Below are positions 41,925 to 54,200 of a stretch of DNA of 64,000 nucleotides, piece after piece. The DNA is from Molanna angustata (Eukaryota > Arthropoda > Insecta > Trichoptera > Molannidae), in assembly GCA_963576475.1 (NCBI GenBank), contig OY754980.1, positions 27,269,486-27,333,485 of the forward strand, given 5' to 3'. The stretch's first letter is position 1, and each line of letters opens with the position of its first letter. The notes under the pieces were generated by a model. It worked only from the letters and a program-made list of their open reading frames with translations, was not told the origin of the DNA and made no database searches. A program made the translations under genes and the position numbers.

Positions 41925-42900
41925 GCACATTTGCGGGTTTATTGCCACTAGGCAATTTCTTCCAACCAGATTACGAAGTATTACAAAATTATACAGGTAT
42001 GTATATACACCAACAAAAGAACGAAAGAGAAAAAACAAAGAAAATATACATTACACTAAGATAAAGATTAAAAAACAAAAAAAAAACACAAAAAAGATTG
42101 GGAAAGGACAAGGAGAGGAAATCGGTATCAGATGTATTAAGGATAAACATTCCTTATTTATTTTATTTATTTATTTAAGTTTAAGTTTTTGTACATAATA
42201 TAAACGAATATAATGCACACTGGCGGGCTTATTGCCATTAGGCAATTTCTTCCAACCAACCAGTTTACAGAATGACAGAATTATACATGTACATAAACAA
42301 AAAATGAAAGCTACAAAAGAACAAATAAAATATACATAACACCAAGATAAATAAAAAAAAACATCATAGCAACAAAAAAGGGATTGGGAAGAAACAAGAA
42401 GAGGAAATCGAGATCGGGTGTTTAGGGATGAATATTACGTAGCAAAGGGAAGGAAGGAAAAGGAGAGGGATCAGGTATTTTCGGAGAGATATCCCTGCTT
42501 TAGTCTTTTCTTGAAAATGGAAAGCGAGTTTGACGAAGTTATATCAGGACTCAAATTATTCCAGTCTTGCTGAATGCACTTCAAAGGAAGAGCTGAAAAA
42601 TTCAGTGTTGTGAATGGGGATAGTTAATGTAGTACGTTCAGCAGATCGAAGCGATAGACCGTGATTAGATAAATAGGTGAATTTGGTTTTAAGGTACTGC
42701 GGTAAATTAGGATTAAAGAGCGCATTATTTAATTTTTTCTTGAAAATACAAAGTGAGTTAGACCACGCAATATCCGACATAGCTATTCCATAATTCCATA
42801 GTCTTGCTGATTGTGCCTTAAATGAGGAGCTGAGAATTTCTGTGTTGATGGATGATGGTGTTGTACGTTCAGCAGATCGGAGTGGATGTCCATAATTGGA
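41925..42900 (-). mobile_element. CR1/Jockey-type LINE 3' ends, two in series
   Basis: The first tail, 41,925-42,130, and a second, longer piece, 42,185-42,780, share TTGCCATTAGGCAATTTCTT and a CAAGAAGAGGAAATCG-type UTR. The minus frame gives NALFNPNLPQYLKTKFTYLS and NHGLSLRSAERTTLTIPIHN. A further partial duplicate of the last codons lies at 42,730-42,900. Same family as 25,960-26,860. Confidence 0.75.
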
Positions 42901-42933
42901 TTAATATGAAAAATATTTTTTTATGGTTTAGAG

Positions 42934-43160
42934 CAGTCATGGGCAAAGTACGGCCCGCGGGCCAAGTCCGGCCCTTCAGGGTAGTCAATCTGGCCCGCGA
43001 CATGGTTTCGAATAATCTATAAAATATAAGTTGTGTGTGATGTAAAAATCAAAAATAAAGTTTACCACTCATAAAATCTGTTTTGTTAAAAAAATTTCGG
43101 CCCGCCTAGGTATTTTTTTATTTTATTTGGCCCTCTCCTTAAAAAGTTTGCCCATCACTG
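42934..43160. mobile_element. 227-bp hAT MITE (CAGTSATGGGCAAA ends)
   Basis: The left end CAGTCATGGGCAAAGTACGG and right end GTTTGCCCATCACTG are inverted. Target duplications are GTTTAGAG (42,926-42,933) and GTTTAGGG (43,161-43,168). The GCGGGCCAAGTCCGGCCC core near 42,957-42,975 is a hallmark of widespread hAT-derived elements. No coding region. Confidence 0.88.
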
Positions 43161-43549
43161 GTTTAGGGTATAATCCTTGTTAGTTGTATTTTTCTTGATT
43201 ATATTATGGTTCTATGAATAATCTCTAGGTACATAATATAGTGTTGGGTCATTTATTCATGAGACTTTAAGAAAAAAATCATATCTTCTATACCTTTTAT
43301 GTTTTTCCATACCCAAATTTTAAATAAAAAATTATGATGTTCCTCTCTCGAACACGAGTTCCCAATCCTATCGAAAGTGTAACAAGTAACAACAAAGACA
43401 CATAACAATTGTTTAACAATTTTAATTTTTATTTATTGAAAAAAAAAAGTAAAAAAATATTTGAAACATTAATAATAAAAGGTTTGTCTTTGAAGTTTTT
43501 ACATTTGTAAGCAGTTCATGAAAAACACTATTATTGAAATCGCAAAGGG

Positions 43550-44230
43550 AAAGCTTTTACGCTTACCGACGAAATGTTTTAAGGCATTGTGAAATTTCTT
43601 TATTGGGCCAATTATCGTCGAGTCGATCTTATTAAGTGGCGATCCGGCCGATTAAATTTGTCACACAATATTCCCGTTTATCGCCACAAAGCTCACCCAT
43701 CGGTCAGTTGGTCGACATCGCCTTGAACTCGTGACCGATATAAGTGACTTAGCTCAACTTTCCATCGCGGGACTCCCCAAAGAATCTTATCGTTTCGAAA
43801 ATCCCGCCACTTTGGTCTCCATGGCGATGGAAAACTAGCCAAAGTCACAATAAACCCACGAACACCTATACCAAGAAAAGCATGCAGAACATTTTCAGTT
43901 TCAAATAGAGTACGCGCGCGGGTGGTATCGCGTATCGCCATTTTTACTTACCCAAGTACAACAAAATTGTTAATCGTACATAGGTGACAAAATTAGCATT
44001 ATCGCTGCAATCACACCGACAATGATACGTATTGATTTCAGACACGTTGTTTATCCTCGTCTCCAGGTGGTAGTAATGTTTGTGTTATTTTTCATGCCAA
44101 CCGCCAGGTCCATCCTCTAGTTGTTTACAATATGAATGTCAAGTTGACAATGCTTTCAATATTATAATATCGATTCACACCGCCTTAGTGACAATGTTTT
44201 TGTGTATAACTACAATGCCGGCGTCAATTT
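43550..44230. promoter_or_regulatory. CpG-rich segment, possible promoter or first exon
   Basis: This segment is clearly richer in G+C and CpG than its surroundings. On the minus strand, ATCGCCATGGAGAC (43,828-43,815) resembles the RFX X-box (GTTGCCATGGMRAC). A minus ORF of 82 codons (43,941-43,693) with a good start context (AAAATGGCG) ends at ATGG/GTGAGC, which could also be a donor. I recognise no protein family in it. On the plus strand a strong donor, AACAAG/GTAAGT, sits at 44,400. A housekeeping or ciliary-type promoter is possible; nothing proves a gene. Confidence 0.35.
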
Positions 44231-44659
44231 TTTTTTAAATCGCGAATCATTTATTAATATTGACTTAGATTATCCAATCAATTGGTATCGGTGGAAGCGA
44301 AATCATTCATCGAATTTATACCAATAAATTGTATTTAAATACGTTTCAAAATAGCGACATCCGTTGAGTTTTTGAAAACATAGATAGTCTTCTTGAACAA
44401 GGTAAGTTTTGTATTACATATTTTAGCTGTCACTCTTGTGGAGGTGTATTCCTAAAAACGAGCGTTGATTTGTTTTATATTCATGAATAGTAAAACGATT
44501 TTTTTTGTCTTGTTATAAATATTAGATGTTAATAGGCAGGCAGATAATATTTTACGATTTTGCGTCATGTGTTTGCCGGTCAAAATATTGATATCAATAC
44601 TCGAAGTATTTGATATCAATATTTTGTACAGCACAACTGATATATCTGGAAAATACTTC

Positions 44660-45115
44660 TATAGGTGCTTGGAATTAAAAAAAACACATGTTACCAAAAT
44701 CCGCGTGCTCTCTGGAAGTTAATAGAAAAATATATCTCGCCAAATTCTGGGTGCTCTCTGAGAATTTATATAAAAATACATTTTACCGAATTTCGAATGA
44801 TCTCTCGGAATAAACGTAAAAATATATCTTATAAAATTCGGGGTGTTCTCTAGGAATTAATAGAAAAATACCTACATCTTACCAAATTCTGGGTGCTCTC
44901 TGAGAATTAATGTAAAAATACATTTTACCGAATTTCGCATGATCTCTGGGAATAAACAGAAAAATACATCCAACCAAATTCTGGGTGCTCTCTGGAAATT
45001 ATTAGAAAATAAATCTTACTGATTTTCGTATGCTGTCTGGGAATTAATATAAAAATACATGTTACCAAATGCAGGTGCTCTCTGGGAATTAATAGAAAAA
45101 TACTTACATCTTACC
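44660..45115 (+). repeat. Minisatellite, ~9 units of about 46 bp
   Basis: Units carry CAAATTCTGGGTGCTCTCTG, then GAATTAATAGAAAAATACA and TCTTAC. Two subtypes alternate: TTCTGGGTGCTCTC and TTTCGAATGATCTC, so a two-unit higher-order period is suggested. Confidence 0.88.
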
Positions 45116-45179
45116 ATCAATTACCTATTATTCATTTAAATGTGTTTTTCAAACATCAATCAACTGCATTTCTTAAATA

Positions 45180-45800
45180 CTAGTTGCATGTAATTTTCCA
45201 CGAAAACGGCGCTATACAAGATATCCAACTATAATAATAATAATGTAACACATAATATCCAACTCTCGATGGCGATAGTTTGTATAATTGAAGAATATGT
45301 ACCTAACTATTAACACATAAACACAAATTACTAAATATTTTAAGATATTTTGTTTTCTATATAAAACATGTAGGTATGTATGTCAGGATAGGATAGTATG
45401 GAGGTCAGTATGTTTTTCTTATCGAGAAAATGAAAACAGCATGATGGTATGTATGTGTGTTTGGAGATTAAGTGATTAAGTATCAAACTATTAAGTCTTC
45501 TTAGATATAATGTATAGGCCACTGCCATAGAAAGTGTATGAAGCGGTGTCGTCACATAATTCATTTTTTATAAAAATTGTTAAAAAAATTTAAGATGTAC
45601 TACTACAATGTTTATATTTTTTATAGAAAATTAATTTATCTAGTTGGGGTGTTTCGGCTTTTTTCGATATTTTTAAAAACTTTGGAAATATAGGCAGTTA
45701 AACACTTTTTTTTATCAAATTTATCATAAAAAATGTTTTTCTTAATAAAAAATGTTTGAGAAACTCTGGATTTTTTTTGAAAAAATAAATTTGGAACAAG
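45180..45800 (+). repeat. Rep1 copy, 3' truncated
   Basis: CTAGTTGCATGTAATTTTCC, GATGGCGATAGTTTGTATAA, GTATGTATGTCAGGATAGGA and AGTTGGGGTGTTTCGGCTTT follow the order of the fuller copy at 46,480-47,435. It ends near ATTTGGAACAAG. Confidence 0.7.
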
Positions 45801-46064
45801 GAAGAACAAGGAAGAAAAACATATCCAACTCCGGATCACACAGACAACATTTCTGTTGTATTCAGTACTGTTGTAAGCTCTATTAATGTATGAATATAGC
45901 ATGTAATTTGTTCTAGAAAATTCAATGCAAAAGAGAGACTGCTTTCTAGTTTTTCTGGGTGGACACTGTGGACAGTGATAACGGAGTGAGCTTAGAAGAG
46001 GTGTACTGTCTATCTGAATTCTTTGTGATATAAGTATATTTTTATCGGTTCATTTGCATTTTTT

Positions 46065-46260
46065 TTCTGTGTAGCACCAACTTAGAGTAGTGCTTCCACT
46101 ATTTTCCATTAACATTGTGTCAGGTAATCGAAAATATAACAGACAACATAACATCTCACATAATTCAGCAATTAGGTTCGCCAACTATTCTGAATGTAGT
46201 GCCGCACACCTGTCGCTGGTTACTACAAGTTTTGGTATTTGCCGTGATGGTACGAGTGAG
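46065..46260 (+). repeat. Dispersed repeat shared with 9,200-9,575
   Basis: Shares TTAGAGTAGTGCTTCCACTA, CAGGTAATCGAAAATATAAC and TATTCTGAATGTAGTGCC, and ends GCCGTGATGGTACGAG. The next element begins directly after, so the simple-repeat tail is lost. Confidence 0.55.
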
Positions 46261-46264
46261 ACCA

Positions 46265-46420
46265 CGTTCCCACTTGTTGCAGTGTTAGGTCCGACAAAAT
46301 GTGGTGTGATCTAGTGGCAATACATTTTAAATGGAGTTGTTAGTGTGAACAGCTCCATTTAAAATGTATTGCCACTAGATCACACGACATTTTAACGGAC
46401 CTAACACATAAGTGGGAACG
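46265..46420. mobile_element. Fold-back MITE with ~68-bp arms
   Basis: CGTTCCCACTTGTTGCAGTG to CATTTTAAATGGAG pairs with CTCCATTTAAAATG to AAGTGGGAACG across a 16-nt loop (TTGTTAGTGTGAACAG). There are only a few mismatches. No ORF; superfamily unknown. Confidence 0.75.
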
Positions 46421-46438
46421 GGGTATGAGAGTAATCCA

Positions 46439-46484
46439 ACTGTCGATTCGTTCATGAGAATTCAATTCTCTGAATGAATCGACA
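46439..46484. repeat. Palindrome TGTCGATTC...GAATCGACA
   Basis: TGTCGATTCGTTCATGAGAA pairs with AATTCTCTGAATGAATCGAC with few mismatches. It lies between the fold-back MITE and Rep1, and may be the end of either. Confidence 0.55.
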
Positions 46485-47435
46485 TTATTAAGCCAAGATG
46501 CGTGTACGAAGGAACATTTTGTATGGTGTAGTGGACTTTTTGCATGCTAATAACACCAAATAGAGGCCTCGCAGCATATATGTTCCCATACATGGATTTA
46601 CTCAGAATTCGGAGTAAAGCATTTTATGTGAGTTTTGTGTGTCTGTGTGTCTGTCTATCCCCCTCTTATAACTTTTGATCCGCTCAATTTACAGATCCCA
46701 AAATTTCAAAAAATATAAAGAGTTATAGGCCTTCAAAACTTTTATACTCAGAATGGTGAATTTTTGTTTCAGTCAGGGGTTATCAACTTTTGAATTTTTT
46801 GTTTATTTTTCCATGTATCTCAGAAACCATAAAAGCTAGAACGCTGAAAATTGGTATAAAAATAGACAAATACAAAATCTCAAAATGGTTTTTTCAAAAA
46901 AAATCCAGGGTTTCTCAAACATTTTTTATTAAGAAAAATATATTTTTTTTATGATAAATTTATGAGTTTAACTGCCTATATTTCCAATTTTTTTAAAAAT
47001 ATCAAAAAAAAGCCGAAACACCCCAACTAGATAATTTAATTTTCTATAAAAAATATTTGCATTGTATTAGTACATCTCAAATTTTTTTTAACAATTTTTA
47101 TAAAAATTGAATTAAGTGACGACATTGCTTCATACAATTTGTATGGTAGTCGCCTACACACAATATCTAAGAAGATATTGTTTGATACTAATCTCCAAAC
47201 ATACATACATACCATCATGCTGTTTTCATTTTCCGGGTAGGATCAAAGGACTGACCTCCATACTATCCTATCTTGACATACATACCTAGGTACATGTGTT
47301 GTATAGAAAACCAAATATCTTAAAATATTAAATAATTTGTATTAATGGGTTTATAGTTTGGTACTTATTCTTCAACTATATATACTATCGCTATCGACAG
47401 TTGGATCTCATGTGTTACATACAACTAGTATAACC
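46480..47435 (-). repeat. Rep1, most complete copy (~950 bp)
   Basis: On the minus strand the copy begins ACTAGTTGTATGTAACACAT and passes (GTAT)n and GTTGGGGTGTTTCGGCTTTT. It then reads ATTTTCAGCGTTCTAGCTTT and ATTGAGCGGATCAAAAGTTA, a short GACA-type repeat and GCAGCATATATGTTCC, ending CACGCATCTTGGCTTAA. Part of the left half looks like a LINE C-terminus with its (TATG)n tail. No long ORF. Its nature is unresolved; tandem arrangement and internal microsatellite are compatible with a Helitron-like non-autonomous element. Confidence 0.65.
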
Positions 47436-47514
47436 ATTTGTTTGAAAATTTTGTTCGTTATGTTGATTAAGTATCTACCTAGGTCTTCGGTATTCTGTAA
47501 CAGATTTATTAAAT

Positions 47515-47720
47515 GAAAAATTTATACACTTCTTCTTGTGCCGTTCCCAACGGAGGTTGGCGACCATCACAGTCATGACGTTCTTGCGTCAACCTTATGA
47601 GTGTCGCCACATCCGGAATCCCAAACCATACTCCATACCCTCTATTTTTCCCTCCATTATGAGTTGTAGAAGCGGCTTTGCGTCTCTTGACATTGGACAG
47701 CAACTCTCTCTTCTTTCTCC
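47515..47720 (-). mobile_element. LINE 3' fragment
   Basis: CTTCTTCTTGTGCCGTTCCC (complement of a GAA tail) leads into TTGGCGACCATCACAGTCAT. This region near the stop of a LINE is widely repeated in insects. About 60 codons, some open. Confidence 0.55.
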
Positions 47721-47859
47721 GCCATATTTAATAATCTTTCATTGGATACTCTATCATCAACCTTCTGTATAGTCTCATCTCTAATGCTTGCTAATAATCC
47801 TACAATTTTATCGAAAATTTTTATTGCTGCACATACGCAAACATTGGATTTTTTCCCTG

Positions 47860-48240
47860 TCGGGAGTCAATAATGCTTGACTCGCAATGACAAATTTTTA
47901 ACATGTCAATAGAGACGAAGTTGGAATTTATAGGAGAACCAGGAACTCAAGGCACCTACCAAGGCATACGATGTGTCATCGGCTGGTTTACAGGATCACT
48001 TGCGCTTGCGCAACGTTCATCAAAGGTGCCTTTTTATTAAGTTCCCTATCAATCCCAATTTTTGAAATTTCTATATATAATATTTTAATCATGAAAATCT
48101 GTTCGTTTGAAAAAAAGCTGAAAAACACCATGTCTACAATTTTATTTATTGTTGAATTTTGAGACCTTCTCACTTTGAGACCGGCATTCCACTCCATATA
48201 ATAGTACCTACTGGCAACACTTCAAAAGCTCTATAACACA
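47860..48240. repeat. Dispersed repeat shared with 56,655-57,130
   Basis: GGCACCTACCAAGGCATACG, GTCATCGGCTGGTTTACAGG and GCGCAACGTTCATCAA match 56,717-56,790 with changes. GTCAATAGAGACGAAGTTGG appears inverted near 57,100. A TIR element is likely. Confidence 0.5.
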
Positions 48241-48949
48241 TTATATATGACAGGTTAACAAATATAAAAAAAGTCATTCAGTTATATTGGTTTTTCGTGT
48301 CAAGTGTTTTGTTTTTTTGACGGAACTGCGGACATTCTGTCGAAGGACAATGAGGGTAAATGATCGCCGGTTACCAATACGGCGGCAACTGTTATATTAC
48401 ATATAATAATTTTGTGTAAATATTTTTACTGTGAAAATAATTTTACTGTAAAAATATGTTTACTCCCAACGGCCGCGTATGACCCTGAACTTTTTCGTAA
48501 TACACATTTTTAATAACATCTGTAGGTAATAGGAATTAACTATTAAGTACATTTTATATTATCGCCGACTATTTATTATTAATATTTTCATTGATATTGA
48601 ATGACTTGGAGCTGTAAAAAGTGTTAAAAAAACAACGTATTTAAAAACAACACGCGATCAGATAAAGAAATTTCTTTCAAAACAATAAAGATTTACATTT
48701 TTTATATAATTAAAAGTATTAAGCGATCTATTTTCGATAATTTGCAATATGAATAGGTACTTTTGTATTTCCTTAAAATAATTTTTGAATTGGATAGTTT
48801 CACATTTTAGGAATATTAACGAAAATATTCGGAATCAATGTACCTATAGGCTGCTTATGATTGAATGGTTCGGAATTAATTACAATGTTTAAGAAAATGT
48901 TATCATTAATAACATGATGAAAATTTCATAATTATTCATAATAAGTCTA

Positions 48950-49115
48950 ATTCAGTAACTTGTTAAGAACGTTCCGGCCAAAATAGGTACGTTCCTATTT
49001 CATTTAGTCCAAGTTGATATTTTATAACGCTGAAATACATAAGTCCGTAAATCTAAAATCTACAATTTTAGTACGTTCCTATTTTAGTTACAAGAGTTAC
49101 TGAATAGGGGGTATT
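48950..49115. repeat. AGAACGTTCC repeat, copy 2
   Basis: TAAGAACGTTCCGGCCAAAA and TTTAGTCCAAGTTGATATTT match the copy at 4,725-4,935. The right end TACGTTCCTATTTTAG is an inverted relative of the left. Confidence 0.55.
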
Positions 49116-49175
49116 ATAGAATAATATGTCCCTCACACTATACCTTGGAATACACTACAGCTCACGTTACGAAGA

Positions 49176-49511
49176 CATAGATTTTCATATAATATACTAG
49201 ATGTCGTAGTTAGCAAATTTTTAGTTAGCAAAGTTAGTATTTTTTCCGCGGGATTTTTGACAATTTGATTGGCAGACCACATCGTTTTTCTATAGAGAAT
49301 AACGACTAATGTGAATTGTTTTCGGATTTATTTGTCGAAAAAGACACTTTGTTCATTAAGATTTAGAGACCTTTTATCTAAGAAGTGTTGAAATGTAAGG
49401 AAAATTGAAGTATGTTGCCAACCAAAACGTCAAACGCGCGATATACCATGACTCACTTATTGCACGGAGTACATATGTACTCCATCTAGTATATTATAAT
49501 GAAAATCTATG
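49176..49511. mobile_element. MITE with CATAGATTTTCATATAAT ends, copy 1
   Basis: The left CATAGATTTTCATATAATAT pairs with the right TAATGAAAATCTATG. The interior (CACATCGTTTTTCTATAGAG, ACTAATGTGAATTGTTTTCG) matches the copy at 58,126-58,462. ~330 bp, no ORF. Confidence 0.75.
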
Positions 49512-49619
49512 TACCAAGATCGGATGAGCTGTCAAAGTTGATATTGAACGCGAAATTTTTCAACAAATAAAAATAATAAGTAGGTACTATTAAAAATAGT
49601 AGGTATCTACGTAAATACT

Positions 49620-50060
49620 ATTTATTTATTTATTTATAAGGGTGCATCGACAGACTTTCAGCTTACATTTGTCATAAAAAAGAAAAATATTGGTTATTAG
49701 TTATTATTACGAGTGTTGGATGTCCAATTATGAATACCTACACTCAACATTTTAAAATTATATGAGCTCATATTAAAATATAATTGATTTTAAAAATGCG
49801 AATACATACTAATCTTATTTATTTATTACTATCTTCTTGTACACATAATTTGTACTCAGGCGGGTTTATTGCCAAACGGCAACTTCCTCCAACCAAAGTT
49901 GATGTTAATATACAATACTGTGGCAATAAGATTATGACATGACAAAAAATAGATAACAAAACCTAATCTCAAATGACAAAGGTGTTGATTACATTTTTCC
50001 TGCAACAAATTTCCATTCAATTTATAAAGCAACTCGCTCACGCGAGTCGCTATTATAATT
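49620..50060 (-). mobile_element. LINE 3' UTR pieces
   Basis: ATTTATTTATTTATAAGGGT and GCATCGACAGACTTTCAGCT recur at 63,645-63,700 in the same order. A second tail at 49,857-49,895 carries GGGTTTATTGCCAAACGGCA, a changed hairpin. The hairpin AGCAACTCGC/GCGAGTCGCT follows at 50,025-50,052. Confidence 0.6.
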
Positions 50061-50163
50061 AATAACCAGTTGAACCTGATCGAATGGAGATTTACGTACA
50101 CATCATTCCATTATTTCGGTGTCGTGTTTTATTGCATCCTATACACTTTCAAATTCAAATCTC

Positions 50164-50425
50164 GCCTTTTGAACGCTCACTCTTCCTTTCTATTCCCTAA
50201 CACCAACGTACATCCCATCCCACACACCATCCCTTTTGAACGCTCACTCTTCCTTTCTATTCCCTAACACCAACGTACATCCCATCCCATCACTCTTCCT
50301 TTCTATTCCCTAACATCAACGTACATCCCATCCCACACACCATCCCTTTTGAACGCTCACTCTTCCTTTGTATTCCCTAACACCAACGTACATCCCATCC
50401 CACACACCATCCCTTTTGATCGCTA
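50164..50425 (+). repeat. Minisatellite, four units of ~66 bp
   Basis: Units read TTGAACGCTCACTCTTCCTT, CTATTCCCTAACACCAACGT and ACATCCCATCCCACACACCA. The second unit has an internal deletion. The strand is strongly pyrimidine-biased. A LINE-type tail (AGAAATTGTCTCCAAGCAAT) follows at 50,570. Confidence 0.9.
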
Positions 50426-51204
50426 TTCATCCTATCCTTTTTTATCGCTATATTGTTTTTTTTATATTTGTATAAATGTTTTTATTTTATATAAATTGTT
50501 ATGTCGTAGGTATATTTTGTTGAAATTTAATTTGCTCACGTAGCTTTTTGTCTCAGATGGTTGACTGAAAGAAATTGTCTCCAAGCAATAAGTCCACTGT
50601 TTTTACAATCCATTATTATATGTTTGTACAAAAAGTGTTAAATAAATAAATAAACAACACAAAGAAAATTGCATCCCTTCTGATGAAACCAGATATCTCT
50701 TGCTATATGTCTCGTATTGAAATTGTATTAAAAAATTGTGCCATGATAGAAAAGTGTGTTGTATGTTTTCATTTGAAAACGGCTCGATATGTTTTTTATG
50801 CAATACAAACATTACTGGCTTGTTTATTCATTAAGTTTTCTCGTGAATTTTCACGGTTACTGTAAGGGTAGAATTACAATTTATTACTGAGTAGAGGTTA
50901 GAACAGGTTAAAACATAAGAAGGTAAAAAAAACATACTGTGAAGATTAAATAAACCAACAAGTAATTACAAAAACACGTCAAGTACCAATATTCGTGACT
51001 AAAACCATATCGAATTTCAATAAAAATAAATTACCTGAAGGTAGTGTTAGTTACTTGCCATAGCTATGTAAGTGTACCCGTTGTCGTAATAAAACTATAA
51101 TATCTAGAATAACAGAATTTCAAGGACTTAAATAATATGAGTATAATCTACCACATCAACTATATTACCTACTAATTACTGTCAGCCTTTAAGACTTAAT
51201 TAGA

Positions 51205-54200
51205 TATACTAGTTGCATGTAACACATGAGATCCAACTGTCGATAGCGATAGTATGTATAGTTGAAAAATAAGTACCAAACTATAAACCCATAAATACAA
51301 ATTATTTAATATTATAAGATATTTGGTTTTCTATACAACACATGTACCTAGGTATGTATGTCAAGATAGGACAGTATGGAGGTCAGTCCTTTGATCCTAC
51401 CCAGAATATGAAAACAGCATTATGGTATGTATGCAGAGATGTGCAAAATGGGTACCCAAAACCATTTGAAATGCAAAATGGAAATGGGTTGAAACTTTTC
51501 CATTTGAAAATGCAAAATGGTTTTTAAAAAAGCATTTCAAATGCAAAATGCAAAATACCTATTTTCAAAATACTTTTTAAAATGCTAAATGGTTTCTCAG
51601 GTGAAATGAAAAAGTTGAAACAAACAGTTTTGTATTAAAATGATTATTGAACTAAACAGTTTTGTAATTTAATAATGAAAAATAAAGTAGAACCGCTTGT
51701 GGAATAATTTTCTTAAGTTCAGACTAATTTTAATTCTCCAAACAAATAATAGTTAGGTACTTATATATTAGAGTGCTTCTTATTTGGTCAAAAATTTATA
51801 TAATTTTTATTTTGAAATTTCTATGCGTCCACCCCTTTATTCGATTCTAAGACACAAAAAAATATTAATATATACCTATTATTTATTTTATTTTTTCATG
51901 ACATGTTTAGGGGTCGCTACCAGTAATCAAAATTCAGCAATTTATGAAAAAAATATAAATTGCTTAGGTATATTGCCTGAAAACTTACAAATTAATTTAG
52001 AAAATGAAAAGTATTGCTAAAATTATTTTTTTGAATAGATAAAATGATAATTATTATACTTTTAAAAAATCGTATAGCGTCGATTAATGAATCAGAAGCA
52101 CTCCAAGTACTTATGCTAATATTTCAGTGTTATGTTGCTCAATGAAACAATTCTTTTTTTAGTCCTTGAGAAAAAGCTGTCATGCTTTGACCACTGTGGA
52201 CATTTGGTGACAATGTTGCAATCCATTCAACTCTGTAGGAGCATTTACACCAAAGCATCGAACACAGTAAGCCGCTTTGTTGGCTCTGTCCAGCCACTTA
52301 AGGTAGCAAGGTAGAATTTTTGGTATCAGGGTACTTCTTATGTTGTTTAAAAATTAGAAAAAGATATTGTTCTTTAGTGATGATTAACTTATTGTATTCT
52401 TCAAATTATGCCACTCCTTGTTCTACAATATCATTCACGGCTCGCAATTTTTACCAGCACTGTTGTCTTCATCTTATTTCAAAAGTCAGATACGATTCCA
52501 TTTCTGGAAAAAAATCTTCGTCAAAAAATGCAAGTGCGATTAGCTCTTTGGATTGATAGGTACCACAAATGATCAAGGATATTTTTCAATTCCTTTGTTT
52601 CCATAATTCTTGAGTTTTTAAGAGCCACAAATTGTTTCTTTCTAAAATGGATAATGAGTACCTACACAGATTCATGTTTTGTGATTTTTTCTATTAGATC
52701 TCTATCTGAATGAACAGCGAGAGGTATATTTTAATAGAATTCGTTTTTCAATGACTTTACTACATTTTTTCTTTACTTCACGAGTTGACGACGAATGGTT
52801 GAAAAATTATTTTAAATTCATAAGGATCAGATCCTACACTTTTCAATGCTGACATCAAAACAATAGGTCCTTACAATAATTTAAACACATTTTGGGGTCA
52901 AAATTAAATATTTAGACATGTAGCATAGACGATAGATATAGGTTCAAAATTTCATATATTTTTCAAAATTTTGTACCTACAAAATTTTTTATACCCACAA
53001 AAAATATTTTAAATGATAGTAAAAAATACGGGTATACCTTTTTTGGTAATAGAAGCGAATAGGGGGGAAGCACCCTATTACTGACACTCTGTAAAAAATC
53101 TTGAAATCTCTCTGGCTCATGGAGATTGCAATAAGGAAAAAATAATAAATAAAAAATAATTGTGAAATATCTTCTAGGTGTTGGTAAGAGTGAATAATAA
53201 GAATGACCAGTTACTTATTTTACATTTTCCTCCACACCCGCGTCATGTTTGGGATCAATTTTACAATTTCTTCTTTCACCAGTTAACCATATAAGTAAAA
53301 TAAAACACGTGAATTTAATTAGTTCAAAAGGAGATAACAAGATTAATGTGGTCACAAGACAAAATGAATCTATGAAAAATTAGGTTTGGTACCAAAAAAG
53401 AGTAATGATGCAAAAATGCATTTGAAATGCAAAATGCATTGAGAAAAGCATTTAAAATGGGTGAAATAAAAAAGCATTTAAAATGCAAAATGGAAAATAC
53501 CTATTTTGCATTTCCATTTGAAATGGATTTATTTGAAATAAAGCACATCTCTGTATGTACATATGTATGTTTGAAGATTAGTATCATACTATTAAGTCTT
53601 CTTAGATATTGTGTGTAGGCTACTGCCATACAAAAAGTATGAAGCAATGTCGTCACTAAATTCAATTTTTATAAAAATTGTTAAAAAAAAAATTGAGTAG
53701 TGCTAATACAATTTTTATATTTTTTTTAGAAAATTAAATTTTCAAGTTGGGGTGTTTCGGCTTTTTTCGATATTGATAAATTGGAAATATAGGCAGCGAA
53801 ACTCTTAAATTTATCATTAAAAAAAATGTTTGAGAAACCCTGGAATTTTTTTGAAAAAACTGATTTTAAATTTTGTATTTGTCTATGTTTGCATCAATTT
53901 TCAGCGTTCTAGCTTGTATGGTTTCTGAGATATATGGAAAAATAAACCAAAAATTCAAAAGTTGATAACCCCTGACTGAAACAAAAATTCACCATTCTGA
54001 GTATAAAAGTTTTGTAGGCCTATAACTATTTATATATTTTGAAATTTTGGGCTCTGTAAATTGAGCGGATCAAAAGTTATAAGGGGGGGGGGGGGACAGA
54101 CACACAGACACACACACACACATACACAAAACTCACACAAAATGTTCTACTCCGAATTCTGAGTAAATCCATGTATGGGAACATATATGCTGCGTGGCCT

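Noticed and set aside
43693..43941. 82-codon minus-strand ORF starting MAIRDTTRARTLFE
   Set aside because: No family recognised and no partner exon found; kept only as part of the CpG-rich promoter candidate.
50164..50425. CRISPR-like array
   Set aside because: Units are contiguous tandem copies without unique spacers, and the sequence is a eukaryotic genome; it is a minisatellite.
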